Shown: in pieces, positions 1 through 12,217 of the stretch
Numbering within the stretch: the first letter of the stretch is position 1
Layout: each line of letters starts with the position of its first letter
Assembly (NCBI RefSeq): GCF_900292035.1
Contig: NZ_OMPO01000001.1
Coordinates: forward strand, 503,192-567,191
DNA from: Blastococcus sp. Marseille-P5729
GTDB lineage: Bacteria > Actinomycetota > Actinomycetes > Mycobacteriales > Antricoccaceae
Direction of reading: 5' to 3'
DNA length: 64,000 nucleotides
Made by a program: the position numbers and the translations under genes
The notes under the pieces: generated by a model
The model's input: the letters and a program-made list of their open reading frames with translations, nothing else
Told to the model about the DNA's origin: nothing
Databases searched by the model: none

Positions 1-1125
1 GGCCAGCTCGCCGGTCCACCACTTGCGGGCGTCGGCCTGCGGCGCGCCGGCGTCGATCGTGGCGATCACGAGATCCATCGCTCCGGCGCCGATCAGGGAG
101 GCCATCTCCTTGTCGCTGAGCCCCCACTCGCCCTGCAGGCGTGCCTGCCGGGCGCTGGGCAGCTCGGGGAGCTCGTCGCGCAACCCCCGGACCCAATCCG
201 GGTCCGGGGTCATCGGCAGCAGGTCGGGCTCGGGGAAGTACCGGTAGTCGGTGGCCTCCTCCTTGCTGCGCCCCGGTGTGGTCTGCCCGGTGTCCTCGTG
301 GAAGTGCCGGGTCTCCTGGACGATCCGGCCGCCGTCGTCGAGGATCGGCGCCTGGCGGACGATCTCGCTGCGCACCGCCTGCTCGACCGAGCGCAGGCTG
401 TTGACATTCTTGGTCTCGGTGCGGGTGCCCCACGGCTCCCCCGGCTTGTTCAGCGACAGGTTCACGTCACAGCGCAACGAGCCCTGCTCCATCCGCACGT
501 CCGAGACGCCGAGCGCGCGGCAGATCTCGCGCAGCTCGGTCACGTACGCGCGGGCGACCGCGGGAGCCTTCTCGCCCGCGCCCACGATCGGCTTGGTGAC
601 GATCTCGACCAGCGGGATGCCGGCGCGGTTGAAGTCGACCAGGGAATGCGTGGCCCCCTGGATGCGACCGGTGGACCCGCCGACGTGCAGCGTCTTGCCG
701 GTGTCCTCCTCCAGGTGGACGCGCTCGACGTCGACGCGGAAGCTCTCGCCGTCCACCTGCACGTCGAGATATCCGTCGGCGCACAGCGGGTCGTCGTACT
801 GCGAGGTCTGGAAGTTCTTGGGCATGTCCGGGTAGAAGTAGTTCTTGCGGGAGAACCGCGAGTGCTCGGCGATGCTGCAGTGCAGCGCCAAGCCGATCCG
901 GATGGTCGACTCGATGGCCTTCTCGTTGGGCACCGGCAGGGCCCCGGGGAGCCCGAGGCAGACCGGGCAGATCTGGGTGTTGGGCTCGGCGCCGAACGCG
1001 GTGGCGCACCCGCAGAACATCTTGGAGGCGGTGCCCAGCTCGACGTGCGTCTCGAGCCCGACGACCGGTTCGTAGGTCCGCAGGACCTCGGCTACCTGCG
1101 GATCCTGGCTGGTCTGCGTGCTCAC
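1..1125 (-). CDS. gatB: Asp/Glu-tRNA amidotransferase subunit B (3' end outside window)
   Basis: GatB is the subunit of the GatCAB amidotransferase that binds mischarged Glu-tRNA(Gln) or Asp-tRNA(Asn) and phosphorylates the bound side chain before amidation in the cytoplasm. The reading frame from a GTG at 1125 gives about 375 residues starting [14 protein letters not shown], then the family N-terminus [13 protein letters not shown] and the zinc-site Cys pairs (CGCA and CPVC). The C-terminal tail domain lies beyond base 1. The GTG overlaps the stop of the upstream small membrane protein gene (GTGA), so the two are probably translationally coupled. It is the last visible gene of the gatC-gatA-orf-gatB run. 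Confidence 0.95.
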   Translation of the reverse strand, partial: MSTQTSQDPQVAEVLRTYEPVVGLETHVELGTASKMFCGCATAFGAEPNTQICPVCLGLPGALPVPNEKAIESTIRIGLALHCSIAEHSRFSRKNYFYPDMPKNFQTSQYDDPLCADGYLDVQVDGESFRVDVERVHLEEDTGKTLHVGGSTGRIQGATHSLVDFNRAGIPLVEIVTKPIVGAGEKAPAVARAYVTELREICRALGVSDVRMEQGSLRCDVNLSLNKPGEPWGTRTETKNVNSLRSVEQAVRSEIVRQAPILDDGGRIVQETRHFHEDTGQTTPGRSKEEATDYRYFPEPDLLPMTPDPDWVRGLRDELPELPSARQARLQGEWGLSDKEMASLIGAGAMDLVIATIDAGAPQADARKWWTGELA

Positions 1126-1430
1126 TGCTCGGCCTCCTTGTCCAGCGGCGTCTGCGCCGCGCGCTGATCAGCGCGCTCCTTCTTCAGCCGGGCGACCTTG
1201 GGCTTGAGGATCAGGTTGTCGTACATCAGCACGTTCAGGGGTGTCAGGACGCCGATCACGATGAACAGGATGAAGATCTTCTTGCCGGTGGTCACCAGCG
1301 CGACGATCCCGGCGATGATGACCAGCGCCGACAGCACCCAGGCGGCGATGTTGACTGCCCGCCCCGACCCGGTGAGGCCGAGCTCGTCGGTCTGGGAGAT
1401 GTCGACCGGTTCCTTCTTGCGCGCGCTCAC
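1122..1430 (-). CDS. small two-helix membrane protein inside the gat operon
   Basis: This 102-residue protein is not one I recognise. It has a polar N-terminus (about residues 1-25), a first hydrophobic helix at about 27-48 ([18 protein letters not shown]), a short basic turn (TGKK), a second helix at about 52-70, and a highly charged Lys/Arg/Glu-rich tail. Start and stop overlap by four bases with gatA upstream and gatB downstream, so it is very likely cotranslated with them. In M. tuberculosis the equivalent slot is held by a phosphofructokinase gene, so the insertion is lineage-specific. The GTG start is fixed by the GTGA overlap with gatA. No function can be inferred beyond membrane location. 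Confidence 0.85.
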   Translation of the reverse strand: MSARKKEPVDISQTDELGLTGSGRAVNIAAWVLSALVIIAGIVALVTTGKKIFILFIVIGVLTPLNVLMYDNLILKPKVARLKKERADQRAAQTPLDKEAEQ

Positions 1431-2944
1431 AGGACCGGTGCTCCGTCCAGGAATAGGCCGCCGCGCGCGTCGACGAGTGCCTTCTCCAGCGCGGCACCGA
1501 CGCGGTAGCAGCGCTCGTCGCCCTGGGACGGGGCCATGATCTGCATACCGACCGGCAGCCGCTGCCCGCCCGGAGCCCGCGGATCGTCGGAGAGCCCGAT
1601 CGGCACCGACATGGCGGGGGTGCCGGCGAGGGAGGCGGGCAGGGTGGTCAAATCGAGCAGGTACACCGCGAGCGGGTCGGTATTGGCCTTTCCGCGCGGG
1701 TAGGCCACGGTCGGGGCGGTGGGTGACACGAGGACGTCGACGTCCTCGAAGGCACTGGTGAAATCGCGGGCGATGAGCGTGCGGACCTTCTGCGCCTGGC
1801 CGTAGAAGGCGTCGTAGTAGCCGGCCGACAGCGCGTAGGTGCCGAGGATGATGCGCCGCTTGACCTCCGGTCCGAAGCCAGCCTCGCGGGTCATCGACAC
1901 GACCTCCTCGAGGCCACGCCGGCCATCGTCCCCGACACGCAGGCCGTAGCGCACCGAGTCGAAGCGGGCCAGGTTGGACGACGCCTCGGACGGCGCGATC
2001 AGGTAGTACGCCGCGACGCCGTACGAGAAGTGTGGGCAGGAGATCTCGACGATGTCGGCGCCGAGGTCACGAAGGGTCTGCACCGCCGCGTCGAACTCGG
2101 CTCGCACCCCCGCCTCCAGGCCCGCACCCAGCAGCTCGGTGACCACGCCGACGCGCAGTCCCGCCAGGCCCTCGGTGGCGCCACGCCGGGCGGCCTCGAC
2201 GACGCGGGCGACCGGAGCGTCGATGGAGGTGGAGTCGCGCGGGTCGTAACCACTCATTGCCTCATGCAGCAGCGCCGTGTCGAGCACGCTGCGTCCGAAC
2301 GGTCCAGGCGTGTCCAGGCTGGAGGAGAAGGCGATCAGGCCGTAGCGGGAACTGGTGCCGTAGGTCGGCTTCATGCCGACGATGCCGGTCAGTGCTGCCG
2401 GCTGACGGATCGACCCGCCGGTGTCCGTGCCCACCGCGAGCGGCGCCTCGTACGCGCTGACGGCGACCGCGGAGCCGCCCGATGAACCGCCCGGGGTCAG
2501 CTCGAGGTTCCACGGGTTCGCGGCGGGGCGGTAGGCGGAGTTCTCGTTGGTCGAGCCCATCGCGAACTCGTCCATGTTGGCCTTGCCGAGCACGACCATC
2601 CCGGCGTCCGCGAGCCGCCCGGTGACAGTCGACTCGTACGGCGGAAGCCAGCCCTCGAGGATCCGGGAGCCGGCCGTCGTGGGGACGCCCCGGGTGACGA
2701 AGGCGTCCTTGACCGCCACGGGCACGCCGGTCAGGGGCCCGGCGGCACCGGCCTTGATCGCGGCGTCCGCGCGTTCAGCGGCCGCCAGCGCTCGCTCGCT
2801 GCCGACGTGCAGGAAGGCGCCGGTGCGCTCGTCGATCTGCTCGATCCGGTCGAGGTGTGCCCGAGTCGCCTGCACGGAACTGGTCGAGCCGTCGGCGATC
2901 GCAGCGGCGAGCTCGGCCGCGCCGAGGCGGGTGAGATCACTCAT
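1427..2944 (-). CDS. gatA: Asp/Glu-tRNA amidotransferase subunit A (amidase)
   Basis: GatA is the glutaminase/amidase subunit of GatCAB: it releases ammonia from glutamine for transfer to Glu-tRNA(Gln) or Asp-tRNA(Asn). The 505-residue length is normal for the family. The amidase-signature triad is visible as Lys79 (in VAVKDAF), cis-Ser154 (in GGSSGGS) and nucleophile Ser178 (in DTGGSIRQ), the same spacing as in characterised GatA proteins. The ATG start lies 4 nt after the gatC stop. The stop overlaps the next gene by four bases. The presence of GatCAB suggests this organism makes Gln-tRNA and possibly Asn-tRNA by the indirect route. Confidence 0.97.
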   Translation of the reverse strand: MSDLTRLGAAELAAAIADGSTSSVQATRAHLDRIEQIDERTGAFLHVGSERALAAAERADAAIKAGAAGPLTGVPVAVKDAFVTRGVPTTAGSRILEGWLPPYESTVTGRLADAGMVVLGKANMDEFAMGSTNENSAYRPAANPWNLELTPGGSSGGSAVAVSAYEAPLAVGTDTGGSIRQPAALTGIVGMKPTYGTSSRYGLIAFSSSLDTPGPFGRSVLDTALLHEAMSGYDPRDSTSIDAPVARVVEAARRGATEGLAGLRVGVVTELLGAGLEAGVRAEFDAAVQTLRDLGADIVEISCPHFSYGVAAYYLIAPSEASSNLARFDSVRYGLRVGDDGRRGLEEVVSMTREAGFGPEVKRRIILGTYALSAGYYDAFYGQAQKVRTLIARDFTSAFEDVDVLVSPTAPTVAYPRGKANTDPLAVYLLDLTTLPASLAGTPAMSVPIGLSDDPRAPGGQRLPVGMQIMAPSQGDERCYRVGAALEKALVDARGGLFLDGAPVL

Positions 2945-2948
2945 CGCA

Positions 2949-3251
2949 CTACTCCTCGTCCAGGATGCGGGGGACGCGGAAGCGGTCCTGCTCGGCGGCC
3001 GGCGCCTGGGCCAGGACCTCGTCGCGGTCCAGGGACTCCCCCACGACGTCCGGGCGGGTCACGTTCGTCATCGGCACGTTGTGCGACATCGGGGGGACGT
3101 CGTCGGCTGCGACCTCACCGATCGCGGCGAAGCTCTCGAGGATGCTCTCGAGCTGCGCGGCGAAGACGTCGATCTCGTCGTCGGTCACCTCGAGCCGCGC
3201 CAGGTGCGCCAGGTGCGCGACGTCCTCGCGCGAGATCTTCTCCTCGGCCAT
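2949..3251 (-). CDS. gatC: Asp/Glu-tRNA amidotransferase subunit C
   Basis: GatC is the small subunit that wraps around the GatA-GatB interface and stabilises the amidotransferase. The 100-residue product begins [20 protein letters not shown], the typical GatC N-terminal helix, and ends with the conserved Arg-Val-Pro-Arg-Ile tail. It is the first gene of the gatC-gatA-orf-gatB operon. The 76-nt gap to the divergent menA gene must contain promoters for both directions. Confidence 0.95.
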   Translation of the reverse strand: MAEEKISREDVAHLAHLARLEVTDDEIDVFAAQLESILESFAAIGEVAADDVPPMSHNVPMTNVTRPDVVGESLDRDEVLAQAPAAEQDRFRVPRILDEE

Positions 3252-3327
3252 GCCTCTGCTTTCGGTCGGCGTCGTACGGGGTGCGGCCGCCAGGCCGGCG
3301 ACCGCTCGATTCTACGGGTCGGCCAAG

Positions 3328-4272
3328 ATGGAGGTCGTGCCTGCAGCGATTCCGTCATCGTCCATCCACCCGCCGAGCGGCCTCGCGCTCTGGTGGGAGG
3401 GTGCCCGGCCACGCACGCTTCCGGCCTCCGTGGTGCCCGTGGCGGTGGGCACGGCCGTCGCGACGCGCTACGTCGCCGATCCGTGGTACGAGCACATCTC
3501 GTGGTGGCGAGTCGTACTCGCGATGCTCGTGTCGCTACTGCTGCAGATCGGCGTGAACTACGCCAACGACTACTCCGACGGTGTCCGGGGCACGGACGCC
3601 GACCGGGTCGGACCGCTGCGGCTCACCGGCTCGGGTCTGGTCCCGCCGAGACGAGTGAAGGTAGCCGCGTTCGTCAGCTTCGGGCTTGCCGCCGCGGCGG
3701 GTCTCGCGCTCGCGGCGACGACCTCGTGGTGGCTGCTGCTGGTCGGTGCGGCAGCGATCCTGGCTGCCTGGTTCTACACCGGTGGGTCGAATCCGTACGG
3801 CTATCTAGGCCTCGGCGACCTGTCGGTGTTCGTCTTCTTCGGGCTGGTAGCCGTCACCGGCACGGCGTACGTCGCCGGCGACTCGCCGAAGGTGACCTGG
3901 CTGGCGGTCCTGGCGTCGGTGCCGCCGGGCTTGCTGTCGGTGGCGCTGCTGATCGTGAACAACCTGCGTGACCTGCCCAAAGACGCGGTGGCGGGCAAGC
4001 GCACGACGGCGGTCCGAATGGGCGACCAGCGCACCCGGATCGCGTACACGACGTGCGTGGCCGGCGCCTTCGCAGTCGCCCTGTTGGTCGTCGGCTGGCC
4101 GTGGCTCATCCTCCCGCTGCTGGCCGGTCTGCTCGCGGTGCGCCCGGTCCGGCTGGTGCTCAGCGGTGCGACGGGTCGCGATCTGATACCAGTTCTCGCC
4201 GCGTCCGGGAAGCTGCAACTAATCTGTGGACTTGTCATCGTCATAGGGCTCGTTGGCGCGGAGGTGCTGTAG
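3328..4272 (+). CDS. menA: 1,4-dihydroxy-2-naphthoate polyprenyltransferase
   Basis: This UbiA-superfamily integral membrane enzyme prenylates 1,4-dihydroxy-2-naphthoate, the membrane step of menaquinone synthesis. The 314-residue protein contains the first Asp-rich motif in NYANDYSDGVRGTDADR, a motif region with NNLRDLPKDAVAGKRT, and about eight hydrophobic helices, as expected for MenA. I chose the ATG at 3328; a GTG at 3337 is also possible, and the longer upstream frame lies inside gatC on the other strand. It is divergent from gatC, and its stop codon directly abuts the ATG of the next gene. Menaquinone is the usual respiratory quinone of actinobacteria. Confidence 0.9.
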   Translation: MEVVPAAIPSSSIHPPSGLALWWEGARPRTLPASVVPVAVGTAVATRYVADPWYEHISWWRVVLAMLVSLLLQIGVNYANDYSDGVRGTDADRVGPLRLTGSGLVPPRRVKVAAFVSFGLAAAAGLALAATTSWWLLLVGAAAILAAWFYTGGSNPYGYLGLGDLSVFVFFGLVAVTGTAYVAGDSPKVTWLAVLASVPPGLLSVALLIVNNLRDLPKDAVAGKRTTAVRMGDQRTRIAYTTCVAGAFAVALLVVGWPWLILPLLAGLLAVRPVRLVLSGATGRDLIPVLAASGKLQLICGLVIVIGLVGAEVL

Positions 4273-7088
<2,816 letters not shown>

Positions 7089-7105
7089 TTACTTCGGCCC
7101 CCCGC

Positions 7106-8833
7106 TCAGCCGCGGGTGACGACTGCGGGGAGGTGGGTGGTGATGAGGTCGGCGGCGTCGCGGTAGAAGGCGTCGCGGTGTTCGGCGGGGATGTGTGCGG
7201 CGATGAGCTGGATGAGCTCGTCGATGTCCTCGCCGGGGTCGAGCAGCCCGCCGAGCAGCCCGTGAGGGTCTGCGGGGTCTCCGGGATCTCTGCCTCCGCC
7301 GCGAGCTCGTTGTTCTCGAGCGTGCCTGACGGTCTCGGCGAGGTGGGTGATCTCGTTTTGGCAGGGGATCTTGATCCGGGCGTTGATCTGCGGTTTCTGC
7401 TCGGGGTCGAGCCACGCCGGTGGGGTCCAGACGGGGATGCCGTTGATGATGTCCACGGCCCAGCCGCGGCGTTCGAATTCGCGGTGGTGATACCCGCACA
7501 CCAGGGTGAGGTTGTCCAGGTCGGTGTGCCCGCCGGACCACCACGCGATCACGTGGTGGCGCTGGCAGTGGTCGGGTGGGGCTTGGCAGCCGGGGAAGCT
7601 GCACCCGCCGTCCCGGGCGATGAGCGCGTGGGTCTGGGCGGGGGAGGCGGTGCGGCGGTCGCGGCCGTAGGCCACGATCCCGTGGACGGCGCTGATCCAC
7701 ACCGGGATCAGGGCCGCGTCCCGCGCCCGGCGCAGGATCTCGTTGATGGTGAGCTGCCCGCCGCCGGCGATGCGGCCGGCGGCCTGCTGCGCGGTCGTGC
7801 GGCCGGAGGGGTCGTCGCGTAGCCGCGCGATGGCTTCGATGAGCCGGTCGAGGTCGATGGTGATGTGCACCGTGGCCGCGGTCCCTCCGGACGCCGGCGC
7901 GCCGGCGAGCTCGAGGAGGCGTTGGCAGGCGTCTTGTAGGCCGTCGTGGGTGCGCTGGGCGGCGGTGCGGTCATCCGGGCCGTTGGCGTCGGCGGGGTGG
8001 GGTGCGGCGAATGGCCCGATCGCGGCATCGAACAGGGCCTTGCCCTCGCGGGTCAGGGCGCCGGAGATCTTGTGGGTGCCGTCGCGGCCTTCGGGGCCGA
8101 TCATCACCCCGCGCCGCGCCGTGGCGACCTCGTCACTGGGCAGGGTGCCGTCGGGGTTGATGACCTCCTCGACCTTCTCCGCCGCGGTCTCCAGTTCCTT
8201 GTGCGTGAGCCCGGCGGCCTGGTGGACCAGCAGCCGCTCGGCCAGCTCGAGGTTGTGCGGGTCGAGGTCGGGGTTCTGCGCCACTCGCGTCATGGCCTTG
8301 CAGATCACATCCACCTGACCGGTGCTCACCGAGCCACCCTGGCGGACCGTGTCGGCCAGCAGCGGCAGGCGCGGTGGGGTGGTGCCGCTGCTGAAGGCGT
8401 TCTGCGGCAACAACTGCTCGGCGCGTTTCGCGCGCGCGTTCGCCTCACCACTGGAGATGTGCAGCGTCTGACACAGCGCGAGGGGGATGCTGCTGGCGCA
8501 CACGTGATCCTGCAACCGATCCTCCCTCGCCGCCTCGATCACGTACGAATCGACCATGATCAGCCGCGTGCGGTGCGCCTCCAACCGCTGCGCCATCGTG
8601 ATCAGGCGGTCCGGGCCCAACGCGGCCAGATCGCCCTCTTCCCCGATCCCCAGCAACAGTTCATACCCACGCTGCAGATGCGCGAACGCCTCATCCAGAT
8701 CGCGGTCCAGCTCCCGAGCAGAATCACTCGCCAACCACAACCGCTCCGCATCACCCGGCGACGCGGCAGCAGCGATCGCCCAATCCGGCTCCGTCGCGGC
8801 GTCCACCGGAGGGTCGGTTGGCCGGTCGTCCAC
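7106..8833 (-). CDS. DUF222/HNH-endonuclease family protein (13E12-like)
   Basis: This is a member of the large actinobacterial DUF222 plus HNH family (the 13E12 repeat proteins of mycobacteria), often present in many copies per genome and of unproven function. The 575-residue product has the DUF222 region over roughly the first 360 residues and a C-terminal HNH domain with CSFPGC, QRHHVIAWW and CGYHHREF, so the predicted metal and catalytic His residues are intact. I prefer the GTG at 8833, which has AAGG eight bases upstream; the in-frame GTG at 8842 overlaps that same Shine-Dalgarno sequence. A good promoter lies just upstream. It sits between ligA and the MetE-like gene, which are close neighbours in mycobacteria. 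Confidence 0.88.
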   Translation of the reverse strand: MDDRPTDPPVDAATEPDWAIAAAASPGDAERLWLASDSARELDRDLDEAFAHLQRGYELLLGIGEEGDLAALGPDRLITMAQRLEAHRTRLIMVDSYVIEAAREDRLQDHVCASSIPLALCQTLHISSGEANARAKRAEQLLPQNAFSSGTTPPRLPLLADTVRQGGSVSTGQVDVICKAMTRVAQNPDLDPHNLELAERLLVHQAAGLTHKELETAAEKVEEVINPDGTLPSDEVATARRGVMIGPEGRDGTHKISGALTREGKALFDAAIGPFAAPHPADANGPDDRTAAQRTHDGLQDACQRLLELAGAPASGGTAATVHITIDLDRLIEAIARLRDDPSGRTTAQQAAGRIAGGGQLTINEILRRARDAALIPVWISAVHGIVAYGRDRRTASPAQTHALIARDGGCSFPGCQAPPDHCQRHHVIAWWSGGHTDLDNLTLVCGYHHREFERRGWAVDIINGIPVWTPPAWLDPEQKPQINARIKIPCQNEITHLAETVRHAREQRARGGGRDPGDPADPHGLLGGLLDPGEDIDELIQLIAAHIPAEHRDAFYRDAADLITTHLPAVVTRG

Positions 8834-8852
8834 TGCGCTCACCTTCTTGACT

Positions 8853-8891
8853 GAGTCACTTTATCGTACATTTGTTCGAGTCACCGTGCAA
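8853..8891 (-). promoter_or_regulatory. promoter of the DUF222/HNH gene with repeated GTGACTC
   Basis: On the minus strand a TTGCAC -35 box (8886-8891) and a TACGAT -10 box (8863-8868) are separated by exactly 17 bases. The heptamer GTGACTC occurs twice in direct orientation, once in the spacer (8878-8884) and once near the expected transcription start (8853-8859), 25 bases apart. This is the layout of an operator. The boxes are seen directly; regulation is an inference. Confidence 0.6.
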
Positions 8892-8942
8892 GGGGTCGAA
8901 CGAAAAACTCTTTAGCGATCTCCGAGTGCGGGCGGCGCGGGG

Positions 8943-9938
8943 TTACTCGTCGACGTTGGGGGCGTTCTGCAGCTGGCGGGTAACCGCGAGGACCGCCCGG
9001 GTCGCCGCCACCGCTTCGTCGAAGGTCCGCCCCGCGAGACCGCACGCGGTCGTAACCCCCACGCGGGCACCCAGCTCAGCGCTCGCGATTCCCACTGCAG
9101 AGGCGATCTGGCGGACGCGGGCGGCCCCCTCGTCGATGTCGTGACGGCGTACGGCGCGGGCCGAGGGAACGACTCCCGCGAACACGGCGAGCCCCTCGTC
9201 CACGGCCGTACCGAGGTCGTCGTACTCGCGCTCGGTCAGCAGTGCAGCGTCGATCATGGCGGACGCCGCGCCGGCCTGGCGCAGCAGACCGAAGGGGACG
9301 CGCGGCGCGCAGGAGTGCACGATGACCGGCACACCTGCGGCGTCGATCACCCGTTGCAGGCCGAGCCCAACCTCGTGGGAGCCGATGGCGGGCAGCCGGC
9401 CGAACCCACTCGCGGTGGGGATCGATCCGGCGAGCACCGCAGGCAACGACGGCTCGTCGAGCTGCAGTACAGGTTCGGCACCAGGAATCCGTCGCCGCAC
9501 CTCGTCCAGCAGGACGGCGACCCCCTCACCCAGGGACGCCTGCAGGTCGCGCAGCGCTCCCCCATCGGTCAGGAAGCGGTGACCGTTGGCTAGCTCGAGC
9601 GTCGCGGCCAGGGTCCACGGCCCGGCCATCGACACCTTCAACGGCCCCCGATAGCCGTCGGCCGCGACCTGCAGCGCGTCGAGATCCCGGGACCAGAAGT
9701 CGGCTGCGCGACGCATGTCGACTCCAGGACGCCGGGCGACGCGCCAGGCCGACGGTACGATCTCGACCGGCATGTCGACCAGCCGGGCCGCAGTCCGGCC
9801 GATCATGTCGGCCCCCGCGCCACGATCGGGGATCTCTGCCATATATGGAATATCGAGGCCCTCGCCGAACGCCAGCCGCATCGCCTCGTCGGCAGAGGTG
9901 CCAGGTAGTGACCCGACGCCTGTCGATCCGATGATCAT
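8943..9938 (-). CDS. MetE-like methionine synthase (short form, Rv3015c-like)
   Basis: The 331-residue protein corresponds to the C-terminal catalytic barrel of cobalamin-independent methionine synthase. It starts [13 protein letters not shown] and carries the zinc-binding pattern as VHSC near residue 208 and TTACGLAG near residue 303. It lacks the N-terminal half of full MetE, so it may use a different methyl donor or act in another methyltransfer; the substrate is unknown. It overlaps mnmA by four bases (ATGA). The same iscS-mnmA-MetE-like-ligA order is conserved in mycobacteria. Confidence 0.82.
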   Translation of the reverse strand: MIIGSTGVGSLPGTSADEAMRLAFGEGLDIPYMAEIPDRGAGADMIGRTAARLVDMPVEIVPSAWRVARRPGVDMRRAADFWSRDLDALQVAADGYRGPLKVSMAGPWTLAATLELANGHRFLTDGGALRDLQASLGEGVAVLLDEVRRRIPGAEPVLQLDEPSLPAVLAGSIPTASGFGRLPAIGSHEVGLGLQRVIDAAGVPVIVHSCAPRVPFGLLRQAGAASAMIDAALLTEREYDDLGTAVDEGLAVFAGVVPSARAVRRHDIDEGAARVRQIASAVGIASAELGARVGVTTACGLAGRTFDEAVAATRAVLAVTRQLQNAPNVDE

Positions 9939-11020
9939 GCGGACGCCGAGATAATCGTCGCGGAGCCGACGACCTCATCGCCGTCGTATAGCACGATCGC
10001 CTGCCCAGGAGCGATCCCACGCGCTGGGGTCAGCAGTCCGACGATCAGCCGCCCGTCGGCGTCGACCTCGGCCGTGGCCTCCGCCAGTCCCCCGTGGGCG
10101 CGCATCTGGACCGTGCCGCGCCACGGAAAGGCGGGCGGCTCGCCGTGGGTCCACACCGGCCGCTTCGCCACGACGGTCGTCACGTCGAGCTGCTCGGCGG
10201 TGCCGACGGTGATCCGGCTCTGGACCGGCTCGATGCTCAGGACGTAACGGGGCTTGCCGTCATTCACAGGATTCGCCAGTCGCAGCCCCTTGCGCTGCCC
10301 GATCGTGTACGCATAGGCGCCGTCGTGGGTACCGACGACTGCACCGGTGTCGCCGTCCACGATCTCGCCTGGCTGCGAGCCCAGCTGCGAGCGCAGGAAG
10401 CCCATCGTGTCGCCATTGGCGATGAAGCAGATGTCGTGCGAGTCGGGCTTGTCGGCCACCGACAGGCCGCGTTCGGCGGCCTCCTTGCGCACCTGCTCCT
10501 TCGTGGTGTCACCGAGCGGGAACATCGCGTAGCGCAGCTGCTCCGGCGTGAGCACGGCGAGCACGTACGACTGGTCCTTCGCCTCATCCACCGAGCGAGT
10601 CAACCGTGGGGCGCCGTCCTCGCCGATCTGGAGCCGGGCATGGTGCCCGGTGACGACCGCGTCGAAGCCCAGCGCCCGTGCGCGGTCCAGCACAGCAGCG
10701 AACTTGATCTTCTCGTTGCACCTCAGGCACGGGTTGGGCGTGCGCCCCGCGGCGTACTCCGAGACGAAGTCGTCGATCACGTCCTCACGGAACTGCTCGG
10801 CCAGATCCCACACGTAGAAGGGAATCCCAAGAATGTCAGCCGCACGGCGCGCATCGCGCGCGTCCTCGATCGTGCAGCATCCGCGGGAACCGGCCCGGAC
10901 TGCCTCGGGCGTCTGCGACAACGCCAGATGGACGCCGGTCACGTCGTGGCCGGCGTCGACGACGCGCGCGGTCGCGACGGCGGAGTCGACGCCTCCGGAC
11001 ATCGCGGCAAGGATCTTCAC
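9935..11020 (-). CDS. mnmA: tRNA-specific 2-thiouridylase
   Basis: MnmA thiolates the wobble uridine U34 of tRNA(Lys), tRNA(Glu) and tRNA(Gln), using ATP and sulfur passed from a cysteine desulfurase. The 361-residue sequence has the PP-loop SGGVDSA near residue 8 and the two catalytic cysteines, Cys98 in NPCLRCN and Cys198 in SHDICFI. The GTG start lies 12 bases after the iscS stop, and iscS is the likely sulfur donor. The stop overlaps the MetE-like gene. Confidence 0.96.
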   Translation of the reverse strand: MKILAAMSGGVDSAVATARVVDAGHDVTGVHLALSQTPEAVRAGSRGCCTIEDARDARRAADILGIPFYVWDLAEQFREDVIDDFVSEYAAGRTPNPCLRCNEKIKFAAVLDRARALGFDAVVTGHHARLQIGEDGAPRLTRSVDEAKDQSYVLAVLTPEQLRYAMFPLGDTTKEQVRKEAAERGLSVADKPDSHDICFIANGDTMGFLRSQLGSQPGEIVDGDTGAVVGTHDGAYAYTIGQRKGLRLANPVNDGKPRYVLSIEPVQSRITVGTAEQLDVTTVVAKRPVWTHGEPPAFPWRGTVQMRAHGGLAEATAEVDADGRLIVGLLTPARGIAPGQAIVLYDGDEVVGSATIISASA

Positions 11021-11032
11021 AGTCGGAGGAGT

Positions 11033-12217
11033 CTACCCGCGTGTCCCCCGGTAGCCGGTCGCGCGGCGGGCGCGCGCGGCAGCGAGAGGCAGCGCCGCGA
11101 GCAGTCGCTCGATGTCGGACTCGGTGGTCGTGCGTCCCATCGATACGCGGATGCTCTGGCGTCCGCGCCGATCATCACCGGTCATCGCGAGGACGACGTA
11201 GCTAGGCTCGGACACCCCCGCCGTGCAGGCCGAGCCCGTCGAGATGGCGACGCCTTCGCCGTCGAGCAGCATCAGCAGCGATTCGGCGTCCGCCCCCGGA
11301 ACGTGCAGGTTCACGATCGCCGGATGCGTGCCGGCCCCGTCGACGGCGTGCCCGTTGACCTCCACGCCGCCGATGCCGGAAGCCTCCCGCACGATCCGCT
11401 CCCGGAGCGTCATCAGCCGGGCGCGTTCGGCGACCCGCTCAGCCTCTGCCTCTCGCACCGCGGTCGCCAGGCCCACTGCTCCGGCCACGTCAAGGGTGCC
11501 CGAGCGGATCTTGCGCTCCTGGCCGCCGCCGTGCGCCGTCGGCACCGGTGCGAACCCGCGGACGGCGAGCAACGCGCCGACGCCTACTGGCCCGCCGATC
11601 TTGTGCCCGGACAACGCCAGGCTGGTCACCGGCAGACCACCGAAGTCGACCGCTGCTCGCCCGATCGCCTGCACCGCATCGACGTGCAGCGCGACCCCGC
11701 GTTCTGCGCAGATTGCCGCGAGAGCAGGAATGTCGTTGATGGTGCCGACCTCGTTGTTCGCCCACATCACGGCCGCGACCGCGACGTCGTCGCCTGCCAG
11801 TGCCTCGGCGAGCACGTCAGGATGGGCAGTCCCGTGCTGGTCGACCTCGACCCACCGCAACGTCGCGCCCTCGCGGGCGGCAAGCCAGTGCGCCGAGTCC
11901 AGCACCGCGTGGTGCTCGGTCGGCGGCAGCGCGATCGCCGTGCGGGCCGGGTTCGCGTCGCGTGCTGCCCAGTAACCTCCCTTGACCGCCAGGTTGTCCG
12001 CCTCGGTGGCCCCGCTGGTGAAGATCACCTCGACCGGATCCGCACCGAGCGTCTCGGCGATCTGCTCGCGCGCCTCCTCGATCGCCCGTCGCGCCCGGCG
12101 ACCGGCCGCGTGCAGGGACGACGGATTGCCGGTCTCCCGCAGGGCGGCCGCCATCACCTCGATGACGCTGTCGCGGACCACGGTGGTGGCGGCGTGATCC
12201 AGGTAGACCTCACTCAT
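11033..12217 (-). CDS. iscS: cysteine desulfurase
   Basis: This class V aminotransferase-fold enzyme converts cysteine to alanine and delivers persulfide sulfur to tRNA thiolation and Fe-S assembly. The 394-residue product starts MSEVYLDHAATTVV, holds PLP on Lys206 in LSGHKIGG and has the active-site loop Cys331 in GSACTAGV. The ATG at 12217 overlaps the upstream hydrolase stop (ATGA), which decides the start against the longer frame. It is followed by mnmA after 12 bases, a functional pair. Confidence 0.95.
   Translation of the reverse strand: MSEVYLDHAATTVVRDSVIEVMAAALRETGNPSSLHAAGRRARRAIEEAREQIAETLGADPVEVIFTSGATEADNLAVKGGYWAARDANPARTAIALPPTEHHAVLDSAHWLAAREGATLRWVEVDQHGTAHPDVLAEALAGDDVAVAAVMWANNEVGTINDIPALAAICAERGVALHVDAVQAIGRAAVDFGGLPVTSLALSGHKIGGPVGVGALLAVRGFAPVPTAHGGGQERKIRSGTLDVAGAVGLATAVREAEAERVAERARLMTLRERIVREASGIGGVEVNGHAVDGAGTHPAIVNLHVPGADAESLLMLLDGEGVAISTGSACTAGVSEPSYVVLAMTGDDRRGRQSIRVSMGRTTTESDIERLLAALPLAAARARRATGYRGTRG

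Noticed and set aside
7106-8833. DUF222/HNH gene as a mobile element, intron endonuclease or insertion sequence
   Set aside because: I see no terminal inverted repeats, target duplication or split host gene around it. The family is widespread and chromosomal.
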